Below are positions 1-7,259 of a DNA stretch of 64,000 nt, in pieces. Positions within the stretch are counted from its first letter, which is position 1. Each line of letters begins with the position of its first letter. The stretch is from Paraburkholderia xenovorans LB400 (GTDB lineage: Bacteria > Pseudomonadota > Gammaproteobacteria > Burkholderiales > Burkholderiaceae). A model generated the notes under the pieces. It had not been told where the DNA came from. It made no database searches and was given only the letters and a program-made list of their open reading frames with translations. The stretch is taken from assembly GCF_000013645.1 (NCBI RefSeq), contig NC_007952.1, positions 310,001-374,000 on the forward strand, in the 5' to 3' direction. Both the position numbers and the translations under genes were made by a program.

Positions 1-371
1 ACGATTTCGCGCTCGCTGGAGCCGCTGATCAGGATCATCGGGAAGCAGTTGGTGGTCGCGTTGGCGAGGGCGGTCAGGCCGTTCAGAAAGCCCGGTGCCG
101 ATACCGTCAGGCAGATCCCCGGCTTTTGCGTCATGTAACCGGAAATGGCCGCGGCGTTGCCTGCGTGCTGCTCATGGCGAAAACCGATGAAACGCATTCC
201 TTGCGCCTGTGCTAGCCGCGCCAGATCGGTGATCGGAATGCCGACCAGTCCGAAAATGGTGTTGATGTCGTTCAGTTTCAGCGCGTCGATGACGAGGTGG
301 AATCCGTCGGTCGTTTCGGTCGCCTGTTGTTTCAACGTATCGTCTGTTGTGGGCTGGTCGGCTTCTGCCAT
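1..371 (-). CDS. oxc: Oxalyl-CoA decarboxylase, N-terminal part (runs off window)
   Basis: Thiamine-diphosphate enzyme that decarboxylates oxalyl-CoA to formyl-CoA and CO2 in the cytoplasm. About 123 residues are visible. After a short variable leader come TDGFHLVIDALKLNDI, the VGIPITDLAR stretch, RHEQHAGNAAA (with the conserved Glu that activates ThDP in this superfamily), LTVSAPGFLNG and NCFPMILISGSSERE. These match the N-terminal ThDP Pyr domain of Oxalobacter Oxc as I remember it, including the SGSSERE segment. The ATG at 371 is preceded on the minus strand by an AAGGAGA-type ribosome site. The gene lies 64 bases after oxlT on the same strand, so the two are probably cotranscribed. The formyl-CoA transferase expected as partner is not in view. 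Confidence 0.93.
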   Translation of the reverse strand, partial: MAEADQPTTDDTLKQQATETTDGFHLVIDALKLNDINTIFGLVGIPITDLARLAQAQGMRFIGFRHEQHAGNAAAISGYMTQKPGICLTVSAPGFLNGLTALANATTNCFPMILISGSSEREI

Positions 372-435
372 GACATCTCTCCTTGTTGACGGGGCGTTAT
401 GGGGTGGGTCGCGAGTTGGGCGCTCGCGTTGTCAG

Positions 436-1767
436 TCATTCGGGCGAGCCGCCGGAGGACGGCTGCAATCGCGCTTCAGCGATCACCACGCTGGCTGGCG
501 CGCCCGAGTTTTCGATCCAGCGCTTTCTCATGGGGGCGAGGATGAACTTCGCGGAAACGGCTGCCGCGATCGACACCACAGCAGCCGCGATGAACACCGT
601 GCTCCACCCGCCATTCGCGGACAGTACTGATGCAAGCGGTACCAGCATCGAAGCGGTGCCCTTCGCGGTATAAAGCGTGCCGGCATTGGCTGCCGCGTAT
701 TTACTGCCGAACGTGTCAGCGCAGGTGGCGGGAAAGATCGAGAAGATCTCGCCCCAGCACAGGAAGACGGCAGCCGCGAAGAACATGAATGCATACGGGT
801 TGTGGCCGAACTGCATGAGTCCCAGCAACGCGACGCCTTCGCCGAGAAAAATCATGAACATCGTGTTCTCGCGGCCTATGCGGTCCGACAGAAAACCGCA
901 CAGGGGACGGGTGAAGCCGTTGCAGAGGTTGTCGATCGACAGCGTCATGGTGAGCAGCGGCAACGTGATGCCCATGAGATTCACCGGCAGTTTGGCAAAG
1001 CCGTATTCCTTAGCAATTGGCCCAAGCTGCGCGGTCGCGATGATGCCGCCGGCCGCGACGAACACGAACATCAGATACAGCACCCAGAAGAGCGGCGAAC
1101 GGATCATCTCGCCGGGCGTGTAGTCGATCTTGCTTGCAACCACGCGTTTAGCGACGACTGCGGCGGTGGGCGGCTTTGGCCGTATCAGCATGGTGGCGAG
1201 CAGCAGGATGCAGACGCCCTGGAAAATGCCGAAGAACATGAACGTGTGCTGATAGCCGGAACGCTGGATCATGTCGGCGATCGGAATCACGGTGACGGCC
1301 GCGCCGGCGCCGAAACCTGCCGCAGTCAAGCCCGCCGCGAGACCGCGTTTGTCCGGAAACCATTTGAGCGCTGTACCCACGCACGTGCCATACACGCAGC
1401 CCGCCCCGATACCGGCGATGACCGCCGCAACGTACAGCGCGGCCAGACTGCTGGCATGCGCGTCGATGATCCAGCCGAGCGCCGCGCACAGTGAACCGCC
1501 GATCACGACGGGGCGCGGCCCGAACCTGTCCACGAGCCAACCTTCCACGGGCACGAGCCAGGTTTCGGTAACGATGAAAATCGTGAACGCGCTCTGGATC
1601 GCCGCTTGTCCCCAATGGTGGGCGTTGTCCATCGGAACGACGAACAGCGTCCATGCATATTGCAGATTCGCGACGAGCCCCATGCAGACGATACCGATAG
1701 CCAGTTGGAACCAGCGGTGATGTGTAAACGCGGTACGGCCTGTTTCCGAAACACCGGAATGTCCCAT
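436..1767 (-). CDS. oxlT: Oxalate/formate antiporter, MFS
   Basis: Inner-membrane MFS protein of 443 residues that should exchange external oxalate for formate, feeding the oxalyl-CoA decarboxylase encoded next. About twelve hydrophobic segments can be traced. Family-like stretches include RWFQLAIGIVCMGLVANLQY in TM1, the loop WLVDRFGPRP and KWFPDKRGLAAGL. I chose the ATG at 1767 because AGGAGA sits eight bases upstream and the protein then opens directly into TM1; the frame stays open to 1869 but without support. Its position immediately before oxc is the main reason for preferring oxalate over other OFA-family substrates. Confidence 0.88.
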   Translation of the reverse strand: MGHSGVSETGRTAFTHHRWFQLAIGIVCMGLVANLQYAWTLFVVPMDNAHHWGQAAIQSAFTIFIVTETWLVPVEGWLVDRFGPRPVVIGGSLCAALGWIIDAHASSLAALYVAAVIAGIGAGCVYGTCVGTALKWFPDKRGLAAGLTAAGFGAGAAVTVIPIADMIQRSGYQHTFMFFGIFQGVCILLLATMLIRPKPPTAAVVAKRVVASKIDYTPGEMIRSPLFWVLYLMFVFVAAGGIIATAQLGPIAKEYGFAKLPVNLMGITLPLLTMTLSIDNLCNGFTRPLCGFLSDRIGRENTMFMIFLGEGVALLGLMQFGHNPYAFMFFAAAVFLCWGEIFSIFPATCADTFGSKYAAANAGTLYTAKGTASMLVPLASVLSANGGWSTVFIAAAVVSIAAAVSAKFILAPMRKRWIENSGAPASVVIAEARLQPSSGGSPE

Positions 1768-1984
1768 GTCTGCGTCTCCTGTCTCTTCCGTCGCGCTCGA
1801 GCGGCACGCTGGACTTACATGATCGAATCGCTTCGTCGCCGGTTTGTTGTGCTGGCAACGAAGCGCCAATGGTCGGCCAGAAGGGGCTGCCCTGACGAAA
1901 AACCTTTAACCGGAGGTGCAGCACGTCTGAGGGGATGCTGCGCGAGAACAGCAATAAGGGAAAGTTAAAACATTTTATGGTTCG

Positions 1985-2002
1985 CATTAGGCATTCCTAA
2001 TG
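1985..2002. promoter_or_regulatory. Inverted repeat upstream of the oxalate operon, possible operator
   Basis: CATTAGG and CCTAATG form a perfect 7-bp inverted repeat separated by CATT. It lies about 220 bases upstream of the oxlT start, within the divergent promoter region. The shape suits a dimeric regulator, but no regulator gene is adjacent, so the role is inferred. Confidence 0.4.
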
Positions 2003-2102
2003 GATGGGGCGCGGGCCTTGTCCATCGGGCCTTGAGAGGCGTAGCCCGCTCTGTCGCGGAGCAGATTGCGTCGCTGTCACGGTGGTTGGGGTAAACCAAT
2101 AT

Positions 2103-2150
2103 ATAAACAACAGGCTATTGTTTTTTGAAAAAACTTTAACTGTTGTTTAT
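2103..2150. promoter_or_regulatory. Long interrupted AT-rich palindrome
   Basis: ATAAACAACAG at 2103-2113 is mirrored by CTGTTGTTTAT at 2140-2150, giving 11-bp perfect arms 26 bases apart. The centre contains TTTTTTGAAAAAA, itself nearly symmetric. It ends about 50 bases before the ATG at 2201, where a promoter or operator would be expected. A cruciform or regulator site are both possible. Confidence 0.4.
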
Positions 2151-2200
2151 TTATGCGCGCTTCTATTCTTGGTCGTGCCACCTGTCTGAAGGAGATGACC

Positions 2201-2590
2201 ATGAATCACGCCCAACTCAACGCTGGCGACAGCGTGCATGATGCTGAGATCGACGCACAACTATGCGCATACAACGCCGCGTTCGACGAACTCGGCTTGC
2301 GGTTTCGCTGGGATGCCCAGACGCTGACGTCGCTGGCCGTGATCGACGGCGAACGGGCACAGATCGCCGCGTATATCGAATCGCACCACCCGCATCTGCT
2401 GAAGGCCTATAGCGCCGAGTTTCTGAGCCAGGCCATTCTGGACAGGAAAAGCGCGCGTTATCCGGCGCCTTTGCCACGACGTGTCGGTAGTGCGTCGCTC
2501 TCGACACACGCGGTACGTCAGTCGGGGACGAGTAGCCGGCGCGAGCGCGTTTCGTACGACATAGAACTGCCGGCACTGGCGGGCGTGTAG
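2201..2590 (+). CDS. Hypothetical protein, 129 aa, divergent from oxalate genes
   Basis: Small soluble protein without signal peptide or membrane segment. The first 85 residues are acidic and look folded (NAAFDELGLRFRWDAQTLTS, then IAAYIESHHPHLLKAYSAEF). The tail after about residue 85 is basic and probably disordered. The ATG at 2201 has AAGGAG six bases upstream, which decides the start against an open frame reaching back to 2153. I do not recognise a named family, although similar proteins are common in Burkholderiaceae. Its position suggests, but does not prove, a link to oxalate metabolism. Confidence 0.7.
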   Translation: MNHAQLNAGDSVHDAEIDAQLCAYNAAFDELGLRFRWDAQTLTSLAVIDGERAQIAAYIESHHPHLLKAYSAEFLSQAILDRKSARYPAPLPRRVGSASLSTHAVRQSGTSSRRERVSYDIELPALAGV

Positions 2591-2703
2591 GAGCGATGTA
2601 CCGCTTGCACGCGTTCCGGCTATTGGCTGTACGCAAGTCCGGCACCCAAGATCGGGATTGCAGATCTTGTCGTGCCGGAGTGAAGCAGAACTTCGGAATG
2701 AAC

Positions 2704-2740
2704 TCAGGTCCCGTGCATGCAGTTACGGCACGAGACCTGA
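2704..2740. terminator. Hairpin between convergent genes
   Basis: TCAGGTC-C-CGTGC pairs with GCACG-A-GACCTGA around an 11-base loop. It lies between the ends of the genes at 2201-2590 (+) and 2752-3102 (-). There is no T-run, so termination is inferred from stem and position. Confidence 0.45.
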
Positions 2741-2751
2741 AAGCGCAGCAT

Positions 2752-3102
2752 TCAGCTGCCGAAGTACGGCGTGCAGAAGCTGACCGGACCGACGCAAGTC
2801 GAATGCATCGCCACACGTGCCGGTCCGCCTGACGACGAACTGCCGTTTTGCGTCACGCCGCCATAGCCTTGCGTAGCCAGTTGTTGACTGGTTTGTGCGG
2901 CTACCTTCGCCTCCGCAGCCTGGATGTCGGTCGGATAGTTGGCGTCGTTGCCTTGGGCCGGGTTATAGCCTGCCTGTTCGAGCTTGACCAGATCGCTGCG
3001 AACTTCCGCGCGCGTTACCGGACCATTCGATTGTGCGAACGCGAACACCGGAGCGGACAACGCGCTTGCGGCGAGGACGAGATAGACAAGAGCTTTTTTC
3101 AT
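2752..3102 (-). CDS. DUF4148 family exported protein
   Basis: Protein of 116 residues with a cleavable signal peptide (MKKALVYLVLAASALSAPVF, cleavage near AFAQ). The mature part begins with the DUF4148 signature: TRAEVRSDLVKLEQAGYNP, then YPTDIQAAEAKVAAQ. The tail is glycine- and serine-rich with two cysteines. This family is abundant in Burkholderia and relatives; its function is unknown. An AGGAG site precedes the ATG. Confidence 0.85.
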   Translation of the reverse strand: MKKALVYLVLAASALSAPVFAFAQSNGPVTRAEVRSDLVKLEQAGYNPAQGNDANYPTDIQAAEAKVAAQTSQQLATQGYGGVTQNGSSSSGGPARVAMHSTCVGPVSFCTPYFGS

Positions 3103-3325
3103 GATCGATACTCCTAAATAAATGAGAAGTTTAATTGGCGAAGATCTGGCGAAAATACGTGCGGCTGCGTATCGGGCAGTCGCCGGAGAAAGGCGCCCCC
3201 GGCTTCTTGCGTGAGCGTCTGGGATCTATATTGCGACTTTCAAGGTGACGTGACGCCCACCGGTTGATTACAAGATTGACAGAAAGCGCCATAGCGTTGT
3301 CTGGTGGGTGAAAACTCCGCGCGAA

Positions 3326-3913
3326 CTATTGCTGCTTGCGCAGTGCATCGCGAAACTGCGCGAGACGCTCCTGATACTGCTCCGCTTCGCCATAAGCCAA
3401 AAATCGTTCATACCTTGCATGCGTGCCTAACACCTTGCGAGCGTGTTTGATAGGACACCAATACTGTTCCGTGCGCGCGGCAATTTCCGACGCGTATGCG
3501 ATGAGGCCATTCGCATATTCACAATATGCGCAATGGAATCGCTCCATGAAGTTGAGATAGTGCAGTTGCCAGCGGTCCATCACGATATAGTCCGCCCGCT
3601 TGACCTTTGCGATGCCGTAGATCGGGAAACAGATTGCCTGATAGATGGAGATGCAAAGATCCAGAAATACCAAGGGGAAAACGAGCCCGTAGACGAACGG
3701 CGCCGCCAGGAAATTTTGCGGCCGGCTGGAGAGAATCCAGCGGACGATGCCCACTTTCAATTCCCGATGAGCCTTGCCGACCGCTTTGTCGAATTCGACA
3801 TGTTTGCCGGTGATTCGATAGAACAGTTTGACTTCCCGTTGATGAAGTTCCGCTTGCAGTTCCGACTCGAGCACGCTGATCTGATTCAGGAGATGCTTTA
3901 TCCGCTCTTCCAC
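3326..3913 (-). CDS. Conserved membrane-associated protein with Cys motifs, unknown function
   Basis: Protein of 195 residues. Residues 1-30 form a likely coiled coil. Residues about 65-100 hold one long or two short hydrophobic segments (FLAAPFVYGLVFPLVFLDLC and following). The rest is soluble, with CAYCEYANG and EQYWCPIKHARK, a pattern that could bind metal. The start is GTG at 3913 with GGAG five bases upstream. I recall similar conserved hypotheticals in other proteobacteria but no assigned role. It stands alone, leftward, about 410 bases after the IS-free small gene cluster boundary at 3997. Confidence 0.6.
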   Translation of the reverse strand: MEERIKHLLNQISVLESELQAELHQREVKLFYRITGKHVEFDKAVGKAHRELKVGIVRWILSSRPQNFLAAPFVYGLVFPLVFLDLCISIYQAICFPIYGIAKVKRADYIVMDRWQLHYLNFMERFHCAYCEYANGLIAYASEIAARTEQYWCPIKHARKVLGTHARYERFLAYGEAEQYQERLAQFRDALRKQQ

Positions 3914-3996
3914 GTGAACTCCGTTTAGTTTGGACGAGAACCAGGCGCGGGATAAACAGCTGACCGCAGCCTATGCCGGAGCCAACTGCGAGCGCC

Positions 3997-4266
3997 TCAA
4001 CCGCCGCTTCCACCAGACTGTGCCGCCTGGACGGCCTTGACCCGATCGGCCTGCGCTTTGGCGACCTCGCGGTCGCGAGCCTTGTTTGCCGCGCGTACCC
4101 TCGCGCGGTAAGCCTCATTCGCGGCGCGGATCTCGCTTCGCATCTGCACGATGTTGTCGCCGGGTTGAGCGCCGTCTGCGCCGGACGGTGCGGTATTCTG
4201 GGCCCAAACCTGGGTCGTGCCGACTGTTGCCAGCGCAATCAGGAGGGCTGGGAAAATCCTTTTCAT
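3997..4266 (-). CDS. Small exported helical protein, unknown function
   Basis: An 89-residue protein with a signal peptide (MKRIFPALLIALATVGTTQV, cleavage near VWAQ). The mature part is one predicted amphipathic helix rich in Ala, Arg, Lys and Glu (about residues 40-82), ending in a Gly/Ser tail. GGAGG lies about six bases before the ATG. No family recognised. Confidence 0.6.
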   Translation of the reverse strand: MKRIFPALLIALATVGTTQVWAQNTAPSGADGAQPGDNIVQMRSEIRAANEAYRARVRAANKARDREVAKAQADRVKAVQAAQSGGSGG

Positions 4267-4540
4267 GCTGTTACCTCCAGAAGTTCAAGGTGTCGAAGAG
4301 ATCCATGCGCTGCGACGCGAATTGACCGCCATTGCCGGCCGCCCGGCGGCCCCGATTTGCGAACAATGGCATGCAGCAGACAGCGCAGACAGTCAAGCGA
4401 CGTCATCACTGTCTATTTGGCGCCTTGAGTACTGGAGGCTGTTGACCAGGATCAACTGGTTTGACATGGGTCGTACGATCGGAGCGCGAATCGGGCACAT
4501 CTGAACGATGGCGTCGATTCCAGCCGGTCCTGCGCGGTCG

Positions 4541-5371
4541 CTAAAGTGCGCGTTGCATGCGCGCTGCGACAGCCTTTAAAACCGGCAGGAACTTCTCCTC
4601 CAGGGTCTCCACGCTGACCCGTCCGGAAAACACGCTCACGCTGACCGCGGCCTCGATCGCACCGCTGCGATTCCTCACCGGCACCGCCATTGCGGACATG
4701 CCAATTTCGAGTTCCTCGTTGCTGATCGCATAACCGTTTTGCGCAGCGGCCGCGATGGCCCGCAATACGGTCTCTGTGGTTGCGAGCGTGCGTGTTGTCA
4801 GATGCTTCATGGGCGTCGCGTCGAGATGACGGCGAATCTCCTCCTCCGACAAACCCGACAGCAGAACGCGGCCGGTGGCCGAACAATAGGCCGGCAGTCT
4901 GCCGCCGAGCTTCACGCCGGTCGACACGATTCTCACCGCCTCCGCACGCGCGATGAATACCGAGTAGCCCTCGTCCAGCACCGCCAGCGAGACCGATTCC
5001 TGCAATTCGTCACGCGCGCTGGTGAGAAGCGGTTGCGCGATCTGCGTCAGCGACGACGTGCTGAGGTACGCGCTGCCCAGTCTGAGCATGCGCGGCAGTG
5101 GTGTGAAGAACTTGCCGTCGTGCGCGAGATAGCCGAGATCGACCAGCGTGAGCAGGCAGCGGCGCGCGGCCGGCCGGCTGAGGTCCGCGAGATGCGCGGC
5201 GTCGGAAACGGTCATGCGTGCGGTCGACGCTCCGAATGCCTCGATGATCGCCAATCCCTTGGCGAGGCCCGCCATCCCTTCTTTCGCACGTGCCTTACCG
5301 CTCGGATCAGCACTTTCTTCAGGCGTCAACTCGCCTTCCTGCCCGTTGACAGGTTCTTTGACCGATGTCAT
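4541..5371 (-). CDS. tphR: IclR-family regulator, PcaR/PobR branch, of the terephthalate operon
   Basis: DNA-binding regulator of 276 residues. It has an N-terminal winged helix-turn-helix (about residues 35-100, with MTVSDAAHLADLSRPAARRC as recognition region) and a C-terminal IclR effector domain (ARAEAVRIVSTGVKLGGRLP, YCSATGRVLLSGL, then ISNEELEIGMSAMAVPVRN). These segments place it with PcaR, PcaU and PobR, which respond to aromatic acids. It is divergent from tphA2, 140 bases away, which matches the use of an IclR regulator (TphR) in Comamonas terephthalate operons. The start chosen is ATG at 5371. An effector of terephthalate and an activator role are inferences. Confidence 0.8.
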   Translation of the reverse strand: MTSVKEPVNGQEGELTPEESADPSGKARAKEGMAGLAKGLAIIEAFGASTARMTVSDAAHLADLSRPAARRCLLTLVDLGYLAHDGKFFTPLPRMLRLGSAYLSTSSLTQIAQPLLTSARDELQESVSLAVLDEGYSVFIARAEAVRIVSTGVKLGGRLPAYCSATGRVLLSGLSEEEIRRHLDATPMKHLTTRTLATTETVLRAIAAAAQNGYAISNEELEIGMSAMAVPVRNRSGAIEAAVSVSVFSGRVSVETLEEKFLPVLKAVAARMQRAL

Positions 5372-5382
5372 ATTGGATTCAA

Positions 5383-5419
5383 ATATCGAACAACGTACGG
5401 TATTCGAACACATTCGAAC
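5383..5419. promoter_or_regulatory. Triple TCGAAC repeat, probable TphR operator
   Basis: TCGAAC occurs at 5386-5391, 5404-5409 and 5414-5419. The last two sit in ATTCGAAC copies exactly 10 bases apart, one helical turn. PcaU and PobR sites of the same regulator branch are known to consist of about three 10-bp half-sites containing TTCGA. The array lies between the divergent tphR and tphA2 starts and begins about 12 bases from the tphR start codon, so it could also autoregulate tphR. Confidence 0.6.
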
Positions 5420-5511
5420 CCGTCTGTCAACCTGGCGCGACACGCGAAGAGCGGTCCACAACGGATCCAGGCGGCGTTGGAACGGTCCCCGCAATACATG
5501 GAGCGAGCAAC

Positions 5512-6786
5512 TTGAACATCATTCCCATCATGCGGGCGCGGCGCGCCAGCATCACCTGGCCGTCCGAGGGCCTGACGCGCGTGCCCTACGCGCTGTTTCA
5601 GGACGAAGGCGTGTACGCCGACGAACAGGACGCGATCTTCCGCGGCCCGAACTGGAGCTACCTGTGCCTTGAAGCTGAAGTGCCGAATCAGGGCGACTTT
5701 CGCAGCACTTTCGTAGGCGACGCCCCGGTGGTCGTCACGCGCGACACCGACGGCGAAATCTATGCGTTCGAGAATCGCTGCGCGCATCGCGGCGCGATGG
5801 TCTGCCTCGAAGACCAGGGCAATGCCAGAGATTTCAGTTGCGTCTATCACGCATGGACCTACAGCCTGCAAGGCGATCTGGTAGGCGTCGCGTTCAAGGA
5901 CGGCATTGACGGCAAGGGCGGCATGAAGCCGGATTTCTGCACCGGCGATCACGGATTGCGCAAGCTGCGTGTCGCGACGCTGCATGGCCTCGTGTTCGGC
6001 AGCTTTTCCGACGACGTCCCGCCGCTCGACGAGTACCTCGGCGAAGAAATCGTCGAACGTATCGCGCGCGTGCTGGAGAACCGCAAGCCGGTCGTGCTCG
6101 GGCGATTCACGCAAATGCTGCCGAACAACTGGAAGCTCTACTTCGAGAACGTCAAGGACTCCTACCACGCCAGCATTCTGCATCTGTTTTTCACGACGTT
6201 TCAGCTGAACCGCCTGTCGCAGCGCGGCGGCATCATCGTCGATCCGAGCGGTGGTCATCACGTGAGCTACTCGGCTGTCGACCATGCCGCTGAAGCCGCG
6301 GCACAACGGAAAGCCACCAGCGACTACGCGGATCAGAAAATCCGTTCGGAAAGCGAGCATCGTCTCGAAGACACTTCCGTGCTCGCCGGCGTGGACGAGT
6401 TCGGGGACGGCGTCACGCTGCAGATTCTTTCGGTGTTTCCCGGCTTCGTGCTCCAGCAGATCCAGAACGCGATCGCGGTCCGCCAGATTCTGCCGCGCGG
6501 GACGCAGCAAACCGAATTGAACTGGACCTACCTCGGCTTCGAAGACGACACACCGGAATTGCGCGAAATGCGCCTGCGCCAGTCGAACCTGGTCGGACCC
6601 GCGGGTTACGTGTCGATGGAAGACGGATGCGTCGGCGGCTTCGTGCAACGCGGCATCGAAGGCGCGGGCGACGGCCGCTCCGTGATCGAAATGGGCGGCG
6701 ATAGCGCCGAAAGCAGCGCGAGCCGGGTGACGGAAGCGTCGATTCGCGGCTTCTGGAAAGCCTACCGCAACGCAATGGGATACTGA
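5512..6786 (+). CDS. tphA2: Terephthalate 1,2-dioxygenase, large oxygenase subunit
   Basis: Catalytic alpha subunit of a Rieske oxygenase that dihydroxylates terephthalate. It matches Comamonas TphA2 along nearly its whole length as I recall that sequence. Numbering from TTG 5512 (424 residues): Rieske ligands Cys90, His92, Cys110 and His113 (CAHRG...CVYHAW); mononuclear iron ligands His219 and His224 in NVKDSYHASILH, with Asp371 in VSMEDG as third ligand. Residues aligned with the reported substrate contacts Ser243, Arg309 and Arg390 of Comamonas TphA2 are present as Ser252, Arg324 and Arg405. TTG 5512 has GGAG eight bases upstream; the ATG at 5530 has none but is a possible start. Three bases separate its end from tphA3. 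Confidence 0.93.
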   Translation: MNIIPIMRARRASITWPSEGLTRVPYALFQDEGVYADEQDAIFRGPNWSYLCLEAEVPNQGDFRSTFVGDAPVVVTRDTDGEIYAFENRCAHRGAMVCLEDQGNARDFSCVYHAWTYSLQGDLVGVAFKDGIDGKGGMKPDFCTGDHGLRKLRVATLHGLVFGSFSDDVPPLDEYLGEEIVERIARVLENRKPVVLGRFTQMLPNNWKLYFENVKDSYHASILHLFFTTFQLNRLSQRGGIIVDPSGGHHVSYSAVDHAAEAAAQRKATSDYADQKIRSESEHRLEDTSVLAGVDEFGDGVTLQILSVFPGFVLQQIQNAIAVRQILPRGTQQTELNWTYLGFEDDTPELREMRLRQSNLVGPAGYVSMEDGCVGGFVQRGIEGAGDGRSVIEMGGDSAESSASRVTEASIRGFWKAYRNAMGY

Positions 6787-6788
6787 GA

Positions 6789-7259
6789 ATGGCGCAAGAC
6801 ATCTATCAACTGATTGCCCGCGCGCAGGCCGACTACGTGCGCTGCATCGACGACGGCGATCTCGCGCAATGGCCGGACTTCTTCACCGATGCGTGCGTCT
6901 ACAGGGTGACGACCGCCGACAATTACAGGCGCGGCCTCACGGGCAGCATGATCTATGCGGCTTCGCGCGGCATGCTGGTCGACCGGATTGCCTCGCTGCG
7001 CGGCGCCAACATTTACGAACGCCACAGTTATCGGCATCTGCTCGGGCAGCCCAGCGTCATCAGCGCGGCAGAGCGGGAGGCTCGCAGCGAGACCTCGTTC
7101 ATGGTGGCGCGGATCATGCGCGACGGCTCGACCAGCCTGTTCGCCACCGGCCGCTATTGCGACGTGTACGCCGTGGAGGAGAACGGCGTGAGGCTGCGTG
7201 AACGGATCGTGGTGTGCGACAGCTCGCGCATCGACACGTTGCTGGCGTTGCCGCTATGA
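6789..7259 (+). CDS. tphA3: Terephthalate 1,2-dioxygenase, small oxygenase subunit
   Basis: Beta subunit of 156 residues in the SnoaL-like/ring-hydroxylating beta family; it has no catalytic metal and completes the alpha3beta3 oxygenase. The stretches MLVDRIASLRGANIYERHSY and RERIVVCDSSRIDTLLALPL follow Comamonas TphA3 closely, down to the LALPL terminus. The ATG lies two bases after the tphA2 stop. Its own stop overlaps the tphB start as ATGA, so translation of the three is probably coupled. Confidence 0.93.
   Translation: MAQDIYQLIARAQADYVRCIDDGDLAQWPDFFTDACVYRVTTADNYRRGLTGSMIYAASRGMLVDRIASLRGANIYERHSYRHLLGQPSVISAAEREARSETSFMVARIMRDGSTSLFATGRYCDVYAVEENGVRLRERIVVCDSSRIDTLLALPL

Larger units (their letters stand above)
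1768..2200. other. Intergenic region between oxlT and a divergent small gene
   Basis: This 433-base stretch holds no convincing gene. It carries the divergent promoters of the oxalate operon (leftward) and of the small gene at 2201 (rightward). Base composition drops sharply to AT-rich between about 1960 and 2160. Two palindromes are listed separately. Confidence 0.6.

Noticed and set aside
2004..2189. A 61-codon plus-strand open frame upstream of the 2201 gene
   Set aside because: It covers the palindromes of the oxalate control region and has no ribosome site.
5368..6648. A 426-codon minus-strand open frame
   Set aside because: Antisense to tphA2, which has all Rieske and iron ligands; the antisense product has no domain.
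5512..6786. Benzoate, anthranilate or phthalate dioxygenase alpha subunit
   Set aside because: Length, the NVKDSYHASILH and FVQRGIEGA segments and the carboxylate-contact residues fit TphA2 better, as does the gene order.
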